Below, piece by piece: positions 40,971 to 49,498 of a stretch of 50,854 nt of DNA. A model generated the notes under the pieces. The model made no database searches. It was not told where the DNA came from and was given only the letters and a program-made list of their open reading frames with translations. This DNA comes from Caryophanales bacterium UBA7278. Its GTDB lineage: Bacteria; Bacillota_I; Bacilli_A; RFN20; CAG-826. The stretch lies in the NCBI GenBank assembly GCA_002472275.1, contig DKRQ01000027.1, positions 1-50,854 on the forward strand. The letters run 5' to 3'. The position numbers and the translations under genes are program-made. The first letter of the stretch is position 1; every line of letters begins with the position of its first letter.

Positions 40971-42118
40971 GGCGCGTGTGCCTCCTCGGCGCAAGCGGAT
41001 CCATCGGAAGCCAATCGTTAGATATCCTCTCGAAAGACCGCGAAGCCTTTGAACTCGTCGGTTTTTCGGTGGGCAAAAGGATAGAGAAAATCTCGCAAAT
41101 CCTCTCTCTTTTCCCCAATGTGAGGCATTTCTGCGTCCAAGAAGGGAAGGCGGCTTCGATGCTTTCCCTGATCTACCCTGACCTCCATATCTACGTGGGG
41201 GATAGGGGCTTACTTCAACTAATCAAGAACTGCGAATGCGACATGGTGGTCAACGCCCTGGTCGGATTCTCCGGCATGGCTCCTAGCGTCCTCTCCATGG
41301 AACTAGGAAAGATCCTTTGCCTTGCCAATAAGGAATCCCTCGTCGTCGGAGGGAAACTTATCAACGACCTTAGAAAACAGGGTAGGGGCACCCTTTACCC
41401 CATCGATTCCGAACACGTCGCGATCGCCAAGTTGCTAAGCAGGGTGAACCGCGAGGACGTCGATAAGATTTGGATCACCGCCTCGGGTGGTTCCTTCCGC
41501 GATAGGAACAGGGACGAACTGGGGTCGGTTACTCCGGCAGAGGCCCTAGCCCACCCGACCTGGTCGATGGGCGCCAAAATCACGATCGACTCCGCGACCA
41601 TGATGAACAAGGGCTTCGAGGTGATCGAGGCCAAGGTCCTATTCGATTTCCCTTTGGAGAGGACCCACATATTGATGCATAAGGAAAGCCACGTGCATTC
41701 CTTGCTGCAGATGAAAGACGGCTCCTATCTAGCCGATGTCTCCGCGCCTGATATGCACGGGCCCATCGCCTATGCGTTATATGAGACCAAGGTTCCCTTC
41801 GAGCTCGTGAAGGCCGATTCCTTGCAAGAGCTAGGCGACTTCACCTTCTGGGACTTTGACCCCAATAGGTATCCGGCCGTTGGGATCGCCCTCTCCGCTT
41901 TCGCTAAAGGAGGGAATGCGCCCGCGGTGCTTAACGCCGCCAACGAAATTGCCGTTTATGCCTTCCTCGAAGGCAAAATCCCATTTACTTCCATCGAAGA
42001 TGAAGTATCCTACGCATTGGACCATGTCCCTTACGAGGAGGAAGTCAGCCTTGATGGACTCATCAAGACCGATGCCTACACGAGGGACCTCGTCGGCAAG
42101 CACATCGCAGGGAGATAG
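40967..42118 (+). CDS. dxr: 1-deoxy-D-xylulose 5-phosphate reductoisomerase
   Basis: A 383-aa enzyme of the MEP isoprenoid pathway. NADPH site LLGASGSIGSQSLDIL, LANKESLVVGG, PIDSEH, ITASGGSFRD, and metal/substrate residues in ATMMNKGFEVIEA. It supplies isoprenoid precursor for UppS in the same operon. This shows use of the MEP and not the mevalonate route. Confidence 0.97.
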   Translation: MRRVCLLGASGSIGSQSLDILSKDREAFELVGFSVGKRIEKISQILSLFPNVRHFCVQEGKAASMLSLIYPDLHIYVGDRGLLQLIKNCECDMVVNALVGFSGMAPSVLSMELGKILCLANKESLVVGGKLINDLRKQGRGTLYPIDSEHVAIAKLLSRVNREDVDKIWITASGGSFRDRNRDELGSVTPAEALAHPTWSMGAKITIDSATMMNKGFEVIEAKVLFDFPLERTHILMHKESHVHSLLQMKDGSYLADVSAPDMHGPIAYALYETKVPFELVKADSLQELGDFTFWDFDPNRYPAVGIALSAFAKGGNAPAVLNAANEIAVYAFLEGKIPFTSIEDEVSYALDHVPYEEEVSLDGLIKTDAYTRDLVGKHIAGR

Positions 42119-42120
42119 CC

Positions 42121-43542
42121 ATGCAGTGGTATGAATGGATTCTTTACATTCTCTTGATCATCGCGATTCTCGGCGTTTTGGTGTCCATCCACGAGGCCGG
42201 CCATTTAAGCATGGCCAAGGCTTTCAACGTCTATTGCTTTGAGTATTCGATTGGCTTCGGCCCCGCGATCATCCATAAGAAGAGGAAGAAGGGCGAGACC
42301 TATTTCTCGGTCCGCGTGTTGCCTTTAGGCGGCTATGTCTCCATGTATGGCGAGCCTGGCGCGGTGCCGGACGGGGTGGAAGAGCCACCCGTGGAAAGGT
42401 CGCTCAATTCCATCGCCAAATGGAAGAAATGCATCGTCTTGCTCGCGGGCGTCACTTTGAACTTCGCCCTCGGCCTCGTGCTCATTTATATTGGCGACGC
42501 GGCGTTCCCGATGTACTATTCCGGGACGAAGGCCGCGGTGGACGCCAATAGCAACACTAGCCTCATCAAAATCGAATCCACCTACTCGAATTCCTTGATC
42601 GAATATATCTCCACCAACCCCGCTTACGATCCTAGCGTCAAACCCTCGGGTTATTGTTTTCAGATCCCCGCGACGGAGAAAGACGGCTATTTCGTCTTGG
42701 ATAGCGAGGTCTATTTCTACGCCAAGAACGCGGATGGAAGCTACACCAAAGGCACGACGCAATATGTCGCCCTTTATGCTCCATCGACCGTCATCAACAC
42801 CCATAACCTAAGCGATTCCTTTGCGATTTTCCCCGCCGATACGGAGAATAAGCCGACCGCGAATGACTTCAAGATGGGCATCACCGCCCTGCCTAAGATC
42901 GCCGATGCCTCGGGAGCCTCTGCCCAAATCAACATCTCCAAGCTAAACATCGGCACCAAGTTCGAGGTGAGGACAACCTTTGCCCCGTTCTCCTCCGACC
43001 CCGATTTGAATAAGAGGACGCAGGAAAACGTCGCCCATTACCTCACCAAGAGAATCGTGGGGCAGGGGGACCTATTCACCTACACCGTCGATCCTAACGG
43101 CAAACTCAATGACTCGCCCGTCACGATTGGGGTCCTCAAGCACTGGAATAACTTCGTCGAAGGATGGCAAAGATGGGCCACCGACGTGCCCGCGGCATGC
43201 GGAGCGATCGGACGGGGCTTCGCTTCCTTGTTCCAGCCGGGTGGCTTCAATAACCTCTCCGGCATCGTCGGCATGACCGCCGCGTTGCCTCAGATCAACG
43301 CTTCCGGCGGCGGCAGGATGATCTTCTATTTCGCCGGACTCCTCTCCATTAACCTCGCTTTCTTCAACCTCCTTCCCTTCCCGGGATTGGACGGTTATGC
43401 CTTCGTGGTGACCCTCATCGAAGGGGCCACGAAGAAGAAGGTGCCCCAAAAGGTGTCTTCCATCATGAGCTTGATTGGGTTCGTGTTGCTTATTGGCCTA
43501 GTGATCGCCATCACGGTCAAGGATATCGTCGCGTTGATATAG
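42121..43542 (+). CDS. rseP: Site-2 intramembrane metalloprotease RseP/RasP
   Basis: A 473-aa membrane protein with zinc motif HEAGH at residues 24-28 in the first helix and a C-terminal NLLPFPGLDGYAF (the conserved LDG). It would cleave membrane-anchored anti-sigma factors and signal-peptide remnants. The extracytoplasmic segment (about residues 130-330) is Ser/Thr/Asn-rich, and I see no typical PDZ motif in it, unlike Bacillus RasP (422 aa). AGGGAGA precedes the ATG. In Bacillus proS follows; here polC is next. Confidence 0.9.
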   Translation: MQWYEWILYILLIIAILGVLVSIHEAGHLSMAKAFNVYCFEYSIGFGPAIIHKKRKKGETYFSVRVLPLGGYVSMYGEPGAVPDGVEEPPVERSLNSIAKWKKCIVLLAGVTLNFALGLVLIYIGDAAFPMYYSGTKAAVDANSNTSLIKIESTYSNSLIEYISTNPAYDPSVKPSGYCFQIPATEKDGYFVLDSEVYFYAKNADGSYTKGTTQYVALYAPSTVINTHNLSDSFAIFPADTENKPTANDFKMGITALPKIADASGASAQINISKLNIGTKFEVRTTFAPFSSDPDLNKRTQENVAHYLTKRIVGQGDLFTYTVDPNGKLNDSPVTIGVLKHWNNFVEGWQRWATDVPAACGAIGRGFASLFQPGGFNNLSGIVGMTAALPQINASGGGRMIFYFAGLLSINLAFFNLLPFPGLDGYAFVVTLIEGATKKKVPQKVSSIMSLIGFVLLIGLVIAITVKDIVALI

Positions 43543-43555
43543 GGAGGGTAAGACG

Positions 43556-46500
43556 ATGCAAAATAAAATGATTCGCTTCCTCTCCTCCATCGGGATGAGG
43601 GACATCGAAAGGTTCGACCTCGATTTCGTTTCGGTCGGACGCGACCCCGTGGAACGTGACGTGGTCAACATGGTCATCCAGAAGGACCTGCCCTGGGAAT
43701 ATCCTATTCTCCAGGAATTCATCGAGGGACTAGGCAACGTCCAATATTCCTATACCCTCCGTTTCCAATATCTCAACGCTCCTAGCGCCGACGATATCAG
43801 CGGCCTCTTCTTCAACTGGTATTACTCCCATTATTACGACACCCCGAAGGTTGGGATGGAGGCACAAGGGGAGAAGGCTTTGCTCATCCTATATAAGGAC
43901 GAGGAGGAACGCGATTCCCTCTCGCCTAGGCTATCTTCCTTCAAGGAGCTGCTTTCCTTCCTAACCTACGATTTCGACATCATCGAGGAAGTCGAAAAGA
44001 AAGAAGAACCCGTTGTTGAACCTGCCCCCGCCGAAGAGCCTGAACCTCAGCCGGTCGCGGAAGAGCCTGCCCCCGTCGAAGAGCCTGCTCCCGTTGAAGA
44101 ACCGGCGGAAGCAGGGGAACCCGAAGTGGAAATCGCCAAAGCCGCTCCCGAGCCTGCAATCTCCGCAGAAGAAGAAAATGTGGCCGATTTGCAGGAAAAA
44201 GATATGCAAACCGCCTTTGATTTCGCCTCCGAGGACAAAGCCATCAAGGAAGCGGGGGAGGATATGCTCCTCGCCGAAATGGAGGCCAACCTCATCAAGA
44301 TGAAGGAGGAAAGGGAAAGGGCCCGCGTTTGGAAAACGGGCGACTATAAGCCCATCGACCATATCGGCAAGATCGCCGATGAGCCCCTGGCCAACATCGA
44401 CTTCGACGGCGAGGTCTTCCAAATCGATTCCCGCATGAGCCGCAGCGGCCGCACCAACGTCACGATCGGCATCGGCGACGAGACGGGCGCCATTTCGGTG
44501 CGCGCATTCGAAGGCAAAAGGCTTTCCATCGCCAAGATCAAAGGCATCGAGCCGGGCCAGATCGTCCGTATCCGCGGTGCGATCGACCTCGATAAGTTTA
44601 ATAACCAACGCATCGTCGTGGCCCACTTCGTCGATTTGCTTCCCCCCAAGCCAATGCGCGATGACCCCGAAGAGGAAAAGAGGGTCGAGCTCCATCTTCA
44701 CACGAAGATGTCGACGATGGACGGCGTGGCCGATTTCAAGGACTACTACGCCTTAGCCGAACACATGGGCATGGACGCGATCGCGATCACCGACCATGGC
44801 GTCGTCCAGGGTTTCCCCGCCGCGCAGAGCGCCAGGGACAAACACAAAGAGGCCCTCAAGAAGAAGGGAAGCGACGCCAAACCCTTGAAGGTGATCTACG
44901 GCTGCGAACTCTACATGTTCGATTTGAAGCAGACCTATATCCTCAATCCCTGCGACCAGCCCTTGAAGACCGCCCGTTATTGCGTCTTCGATACCGAGAC
45001 CACCGGACTTTCCGCCCGTTACGACAGGATGATCGAATTCGGTGGCGTCCTCGTCGAAGGGGGCCGCGTCCTCAAACGCTTCGACACGCTCATCAACCCC
45101 GAGATTTCCTTGGATGGCTCCGAAGAGGCCTTGGAGAAGAATAAGATCAACCCCGAGGACCTCAAGAGTGCCCCGACGATCAAGGAAGTCCTTCCCAAGA
45201 TCCTCGAGTTCTTCGGCGACAACATCCTCGTCGCCCATAACGCGAGTTTCGACGTGGGTTTCATTAACGCCGCTTTGGAAAGGGAGGGCATGCCCCATAT
45301 CCAAAACCCTGTGATCGACACGGTTCCCATTTCCCATTACCTATTCCCGACTTCTGGTTACCATTCCGAAGGCGCCTTCCTCAAAAACCTCGGCCTCAAC
45401 ATCTATAAGGAATCCGACGCCCATAGGGCGGACTATGACTCCGAGAAACTGAACGAAGGCTGGCAAGAGGCGATTCTAAAACTCGATGAACGCTTCCCTG
45501 GCATCACCCATGCCGATTTGCAGAGTTTGGCCCTTGAAAGGGGCGACCCGAGCCACATGGGCAACAAGGAAGACCCCGAGGATCCCGAATACAAGGTCTA
45601 TAAGAAGAAAGAAGACGAGTTTAACGCCTTCTGCCGTCATATCCACGATTACCATTGCGTGGTCCTATGCAAGAACCAGCAGGGGCTCAAGGACCTTTAC
45701 CGCATCGTCACGGAGGGCCACACGACCTACCTTGCCCGCGTGCCGAAGACCCCCCGTTCCTTGATCGACCAATATAGGGAGAACCTCCTCGTTGGCTCGG
45801 CTTGCTTTAATGGCGAGATTTTCGAGTTGGCCAGAACCAGGAGCTTCGACGCCCTCGTCGAGGCCATGAAGTGGTACGACTACATCGAAATCCAGCCAAT
45901 CGAGAATTACTCTTATCTACTTAACATCAAGGACATCCATTCCAAGGACCAGCTCCTGCAGATCCTCCGCGACATCGTCGCCGCGGCCAAGGCGGCTGGC
46001 AAGCCGCTCGTCGCAACCGGCGACGCCCATTACGTGAATCCCGAGGACAAGATCGTCCGCGACATCTATATCTACGCCAAAGCCATCGGCAATGGCTCGC
46101 ATCCGCTTAACGGGCCTAGGCGAGACAAGGTGCCTATGTTCGATAACCCCGACCAGCATTTCCGTTCGACCCGCGAGATGATCGAATCCTTCTCCGCGTG
46201 GATGAGCGAAGACGAGGCCAGGGAAATCGTCGTGAAGAACTCCAGGCTCGTCGCCTCGCAGATCGAGGACGACATCACCCCGATTTCCTCGGATACCTTC
46301 ACCCCCGACAAGAACCTCCCCCATAGCGACGTCATGCTCCGCGAGCTTTGCGAAGGCAACTTCCATAAGCATTACGATTACCTTTATGGGGATAACGATC
46401 CCAAGGTCCTCGAAGCCATCGCCAAGACCGAGGCACGCCTGCAAAGGGAGCTCACCGGCATCATCACCAACGGCTATGCGGTCAACTATTACATCGCCCA

Positions 46501-48268
46501 TAAGCTGATCCAACTCGCTAACGACGAGCCCGAGCATTACATCGTCGGCTCCCGTGGCTCGGTCGGCTCCTCTTTCGCCGCGACGATGGCGGACATCACC
46601 GAGGTCAATCCCTTGCCTCCCCATTACCATTGCCCGCATTGCCATTACCTCGAATACGCCGACCCCGTCGCCTTTAAGTCTGGCTTCGATTTGCCCGACA
46701 AAACCTGCCCCAAATGCGGAAATAAGCTAAAAAGCGACGGTCAGAACATCCCCTTCGAAACCTTCCTCGGATTCGAAGCGGACAAGGTTCCTGACATCGA
46801 CCTCAACTTCGAGGAAGAATCGCAGCATAAGGCTCATGATTACTGCAGAAAACTATTAGGCGAGCATAACGTCTTCCGCGCCGGCACGATCGAAACGGTC
46901 GCCTCGAAGACCGCCTTCGGTTTCGTGCGCGGCTATTTCGAGAAGATCGGCCGCAATCCCGACGAGATGAGCAACATCTACCTCGCCTACCTCGCCTCCA
47001 AATGCGAGGGCGTCAAGAGGACGACCGGCCAACATCCGGGCGGCATTGTCGTCGTGCCTAGCGACATGGACGTCTATGACTTCACCGCGGTCCAACACCC
47101 CGCGGACGATTTGGAGTCCGATTGGCTCACCACCCATTATGACTTCCACTCGATGCACGACGAGATCCTCAAATTCGACATCCTCGGCCACGTCGACCCG
47201 ATGGCGATGCGTTATTACCGCGACCTCACCGGCGTGAAGATCGAGGACATCCCGATGAACGACCAGAAGGTCCTCTCCCTTTTCACCTCCGAGAAGGAGC
47301 TCAAGATGCACCGCAATTTCCTCGGGGTAACCTCCGGGGCTAGCGCTTTGCCTGAATTCGGCACCAAGCAAGGCCTCGACATGCTTGAAACGGCGAAGCC
47401 TAAAACCTTCAATGATTTGCTCATTATCTCTGGTCTAGCCCACGGCACGAACGTCTGGGCGGGCAACGCCGAGGACCTCGTCAAATCCGGCAAGACCCTA
47501 AACGAAGTCATCGGATGCCGTGACGATATCATGACCTTTCTCATCTCCAAGGGAGTCGAGGCCAAATCCGCCTTCAAGATCATGGAAGGGGTCCGTAAGG
47601 GCAGGGGACTAACCGAGGAGCAAGAAGCCGACATGAGGGCCCATAGGGTTCCCGATTTCTACATCGAATCCTGCAAGAAGATCGCTTATCTCTTCCCACG
47701 CGGACACGCGACCGCCTACGTCATGATGGCCGTGCGCGTCGCTTACTTTAAGCTTTACTATCCCCTGGAGTTCTACGCGGTCTTCTTCTCCATCCGTTCC
47801 GACGACTGGGACATCAAGACCATGATCGCCGGCGAGGAGGCCGTCATCGCCAAGATCCAGGAATGGAGTCCGCGCCTTAACGACAAGAAAAACCCCCTCT
47901 CCACCAAGGAGAAGAACCAATACAAGACGCTTCTGATTGCCTTGGAGATGCTAGAACGCGGCTATCACTTCGAAAAGCCCGACCTCTACCGTTCCCATTA
48001 CAAGATGTTCGTCATCGACCACGAGAAGGGGAGCCTCATCCCGCCTTTTACCGTCGTCGCGGGCCTAGGGGAAGCCGCGGCGAAGGCCATCTGCGAGGCT
48101 AGGGAAGAAGTGGACAGTAACGGCAACAAGAAGAAGTTCCTCTCCAAAGAAGACCTCCAAAGGAGGGCCAGGGCGCTTAATGGCACGAACATCAACGACC
48201 TAGCCGAACTAGGGACTCTTGATGATTTAGGCGACACCAACCAAATCTCGCTGTTTGAATTCATGTAA
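43556..48268 (+). CDS. polC: DNA polymerase III subunit alpha, Gram-positive type PolC
   Basis: A 1570-aa protein. Order: N-terminal domain; a Pro/Glu/Ala-rich low-complexity linker (about residues 150-200); OB fold (RSGRTNVTIGIGDETGAISV); PHP part 1 (ELHLHTKMSTMDGVAD); DnaQ-like 3'-5' exonuclease (CVFDTETTGLSARYDRMIEFGG); PHP part 2; polymerase palm (GSRGSVGSSFAATM, PDIDLNFEEESQ); and HhH motifs. The zinc site is in HCPHCHYLEYAD and CPKCGNKL. It is the main leading-strand polymerase of Firmicutes. It is about 130 aa longer than Bacillus PolC, mainly from the linker. AGGGAGG precedes the ATG. Confidence 0.97.
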   Translation: MQNKMIRFLSSIGMRDIERFDLDFVSVGRDPVERDVVNMVIQKDLPWEYPILQEFIEGLGNVQYSYTLRFQYLNAPSADDISGLFFNWYYSHYYDTPKVGMEAQGEKALLILYKDEEERDSLSPRLSSFKELLSFLTYDFDIIEEVEKKEEPVVEPAPAEEPEPQPVAEEPAPVEEPAPVEEPAEAGEPEVEIAKAAPEPAISAEEENVADLQEKDMQTAFDFASEDKAIKEAGEDMLLAEMEANLIKMKEERERARVWKTGDYKPIDHIGKIADEPLANIDFDGEVFQIDSRMSRSGRTNVTIGIGDETGAISVRAFEGKRLSIAKIKGIEPGQIVRIRGAIDLDKFNNQRIVVAHFVDLLPPKPMRDDPEEEKRVELHLHTKMSTMDGVADFKDYYALAEHMGMDAIAITDHGVVQGFPAAQSARDKHKEALKKKGSDAKPLKVIYGCELYMFDLKQTYILNPCDQPLKTARYCVFDTETTGLSARYDRMIEFGGVLVEGGRVLKRFDTLINPEISLDGSEEALEKNKINPEDLKSAPTIKEVLPKILEFFGDNILVAHNASFDVGFINAALEREGMPHIQNPVIDTVPISHYLFPTSGYHSEGAFLKNLGLNIYKESDAHRADYDSEKLNEGWQEAILKLDERFPGITHADLQSLALERGDPSHMGNKEDPEDPEYKVYKKKEDEFNAFCRHIHDYHCVVLCKNQQGLKDLYRIVTEGHTTYLARVPKTPRSLIDQYRENLLVGSACFNGEIFELARTRSFDALVEAMKWYDYIEIQPIENYSYLLNIKDIHSKDQLLQILRDIVAAAKAAGKPLVATGDAHYVNPEDKIVRDIYIYAKAIGNGSHPLNGPRRDKVPMFDNPDQHFRSTREMIESFSAWMSEDEAREIVVKNSRLVASQIEDDITPISSDTFTPDKNLPHSDVMLRELCEGNFHKHYDYLYGDNDPKVLEAIAKTEARLQRELTGIITNGYAVNYYIAHKLIQLANDEPEHYIVGSRGSVGSSFAATMADITEVNPLPPHYHCPHCHYLEYADPVAFKSGFDLPDKTCPKCGNKLKSDGQNIPFETFLGFEADKVPDIDLNFEEESQHKAHDYCRKLLGEHNVFRAGTIETVASKTAFGFVRGYFEKIGRNPDEMSNIYLAYLASKCEGVKRTTGQHPGGIVVVPSDMDVYDFTAVQHPADDLESDWLTTHYDFHSMHDEILKFDILGHVDPMAMRYYRDLTGVKIEDIPMNDQKVLSLFTSEKELKMHRNFLGVTSGASALPEFGTKQGLDMLETAKPKTFNDLLIISGLAHGTNVWAGNAEDLVKSGKTLNEVIGCRDDIMTFLISKGVEAKSAFKIMEGVRKGRGLTEEQEADMRAHRVPDFYIESCKKIAYLFPRGHATAYVMMAVRVAYFKLYYPLEFYAVFFSIRSDDWDIKTMIAGEEAVIAKIQEWSPRLNDKKNPLSTKEKNQYKTLLIALEMLERGYHFEKPDLYRSHYKMFVIDHEKGSLIPPFTVVAGLGEAAAKAICEAREEVDSNGNKKKFLSKEDLQRRARALNGTNINDLAELGTLDDLGDTNQISLFEFM

Positions 48269-48283
48269 GGGGGAGTATATAAT
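48255..48283 (+). promoter_or_regulatory. Promoter of the tRNA-Pro/tRNA-Arg unit
   Basis: TTGAAT (48255-48260), 17-nt spacer, TATAAT (48278-48283). The -35 lies inside the last codons of polC. About 30 nt precede the first tRNA. Confidence 0.75.
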
Positions 48284-48312
48284 CCCTTTCGCGCATTTAT
48301 GCGCAAAAACTT

Positions 48313-48389
48313 CGGGACGTAGCACAGCTTGGTAGTGCGCCTGGTTCGGGACCAGGAGGTCATGGGTTCAAGTCCCATCGTTCCGACCA
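48313..48389 (+). tRNA. tRNA-Pro (anticodon CGG)
   Basis: 77 nt with encoded CCA. Acceptor arms CGGGACG/CGTTCCG pair. The anticodon loop TTCGGGA gives CGG, reading CCG. T-arm GGGTTCAAGTCCC is intact. Confidence 0.95.
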
Positions 48390-48390
48390 C

Positions 48391-48467
48391 GCGCTCGTAG
48401 CTCAGTTGGATAGAGCACTTCCCTCCTAAGGAAGGGGTCGAACGTTCGAGTCGTTTCGAGCGCGCCA
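48391..48467 (+). tRNA. tRNA-Arg (anticodon CCT)
   Basis: 77 nt with encoded CCA, 1 nt after tRNA-Pro. Acceptor arms GCGCTCG/CGAGCGC pair perfectly. The loop CTCCTAA gives CCT, reading AGG, a codon used often in the genes of this window. Confidence 0.95.
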
Positions 48468-48479
48468 CCGATAAACACT

Positions 48480-48507
48480 AGGCCCAAACTAACGGGCCTT
48501 TTGTTTT
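48480..48507 (+). terminator. Terminator of the tRNA unit
   Basis: AGGCCC (48480-48485) pairs with GGGCCT (48494-48499), followed by TTTGTTTT. Confidence 0.88.
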
Positions 48508-48541
48508 GCGCTTACCCTATGGAAAAAGGTCGGGCAACCGA

Positions 48542-48547
48542 TATAAT
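48542..48547 (+). promoter_or_regulatory. -10 element of the HTH gene (leaderless layout)
   Basis: A perfect TATAAT ends 6 nt before ATG 48554. No ribosome site is present. Confidence 0.5.
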
Positions 48548-48553
48548 TTAGGT

Positions 48554-48946
48554 ATGACGTTCCTAGATTTGCTCGCCGAAAAGAAAACCACTGTGTACTC
48601 CTTGTCCCTCGATAGCGGAGTTCCTAAGACGACCTTGGCCGACATAGCGTCGGGGAAAGCCGACATTTTGGAGTGCTCCGGGAAGACGCTGCGGGCGATA
48701 GCCAAGAGCTTGGGTGTCACGATTGAGGATTTACTCCTGCTCGAAAGGGAGGAAGCCAAAACCCTTTTGCCACCGTTTTTGATGGATTCCATTTCTGCGT
48801 ATAGGAAAGCTCTTCGCAAGGGCAGCACCTTGGTGGATTGCTATAGTGACCAACTCAATAGTTCGATCAATGTGGCAGAAGTGGAACATCTCATATCCAA
48901 AGAGCAGGCGGATAGGCTAAGGGCTAGGTATTTCACGAAAAATTGA
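48554..48946 (+). CDS. Small helix-turn-helix protein, XRE-like
   Basis: A 130-aa protein from ATG 48554. Residues about 5-60 look like a Cro/XRE helix-turn-helix: VYSLSLDSGVPKTTLADIASGK, then CSGKTLRAIAKSLGVTIEDLLLLE. The C-terminal half (about 70-130) contains LPPFLMDSISAYRKALRKGS and ends in EHLISKEQADRLRARYF, a pattern I have seen in small regulators next to toxin-like genes, though none survives here. It is followed by 550 bp of decayed sequence, so a partner gene may have been lost. Target unknown. Confidence 0.7.
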   Translation: MTFLDLLAEKKTTVYSLSLDSGVPKTTLADIASGKADILECSGKTLRAIAKSLGVTIEDLLLLEREEAKTLLPPFLMDSISAYRKALRKGSTLVDCYSDQLNSSINVAEVEHLISKEQADRLRARYFTKN

Positions 48947-49075
48947 CATGATCAATTCCGCAACCCCCAACAAGGTTGATACTCGATGCGGCATATTCTG
49001 CCGCTTCAATTCGAGCCACCGAGAGGAAAGCCAATGGGTTGATGAAAGGGCAAAATATCGTAAAAGCAAATCATC

Positions 49076-49125
49076 AAAAACTAACAAACCTAACAAAAAC
49101 AAAAAACTAACAAACCTAACAAAAA
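49076..49125 (+). repeat. Two tandem copies of a 26-nt A-rich repeat
   Basis: AAAAACTAACAAACCTAAC followed by AAAAA occurs twice with a 26-nt period (49076-49099 and 49102-49125). It lies just before the ribosome site of the fragment at 49136. Confidence 0.85.
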
Positions 49126-49135
49126 AGAGGGGCAT

Positions 49136-49213
49136 ATGGAAAACAGATTCACAGTGACCTTTGGTCAATTGCCATCAAGTTACATCAATAGGGAGCATGC
49201 TTCAGAAAAATAG
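49136..49213 (+). pseudogene. N-terminal fragment of a probable AAA-family ATPase
   Basis: A 25-codon ORF with AGAGGGG just upstream. Its product begins MENRFTVTFGQLPSSYINRE, the typical opening of a group of accessory ATP-binding proteins of Firmicutes (compare N-P-F-x-L-x-F-G-x-x-P-x-x-Y-I-x-R). It stops at TAG 49211. In another frame, 49213-49284, there is a short open run (VDDFCLDFPLFLPRFAEF) that may be the far end of the same gene after a large deletion. The family link is from memory of motif shape only. Confidence 0.4.
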
Positions 49214-49395
49214 TCGATGATTTCTGCTTAGATTTTCCTTTGTTCTTACCAAGATTTGCCGAGTTCATAAAGAAACACCAGATATAGCGCCGCTGCCCCG
49301 TTCTGGCCCCCTTGGTTTCAAAGAGAAAAACTAGCGACAGGCGCAGCAAAACTGATGGGGCTTTTGTTTTGGCTTTCCTCGCGCGAATATGCGCT

Positions 49396-49401
49396 TATAA
49401 T
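49396..49401 (+). promoter_or_regulatory. -10 element of the HTH-membrane regulator
   Basis: TATAAT, with about 90 nt of leader before ATG 49499. The leader contains hairpins GCAAC-CGATA-GTTGC and GGGCG-CAAC-CGCCC. The -35 is weak. Confidence 0.45.
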
Positions 49402-49498
49402 GGAAATGCAACCGATAGTTGCGGAAATGAAAAGCGGAATTGGTGGGCGCAACCGCCCCGAAAACCGCACAATATCGCCGTGAAAGGAAGGCCCTATC

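Larger units (their letters stand above)
48947..49498. other. Gene-poor 550-bp stretch with decayed sequence
   Basis: No intact gene of normal size is visible. It holds a small hairpin (GCGGCA-TATTC-TGCCGC, 48988-49004), a 26-nt A-rich tandem duplication, a 25-codon gene fragment at 49136 and the promoter region of the next regulator. The A-rich composition and fragments suggest remains of an accessory gene inserted downstream of the tRNA genes. Confidence 0.5.

Noticed and set aside
43961..44701. 246-codon open frame on the minus strand
   Set aside because: Antisense of the Pro/Glu-rich linker and OB region of polC; Phe/Gly-rich translation without motifs.
48948..49157. 69-codon open frame after the HTH gene
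   Set aside because: Lys/Asn low-complexity translation of the A-rich repeat with no ribosome site; it fits decayed DNA better.
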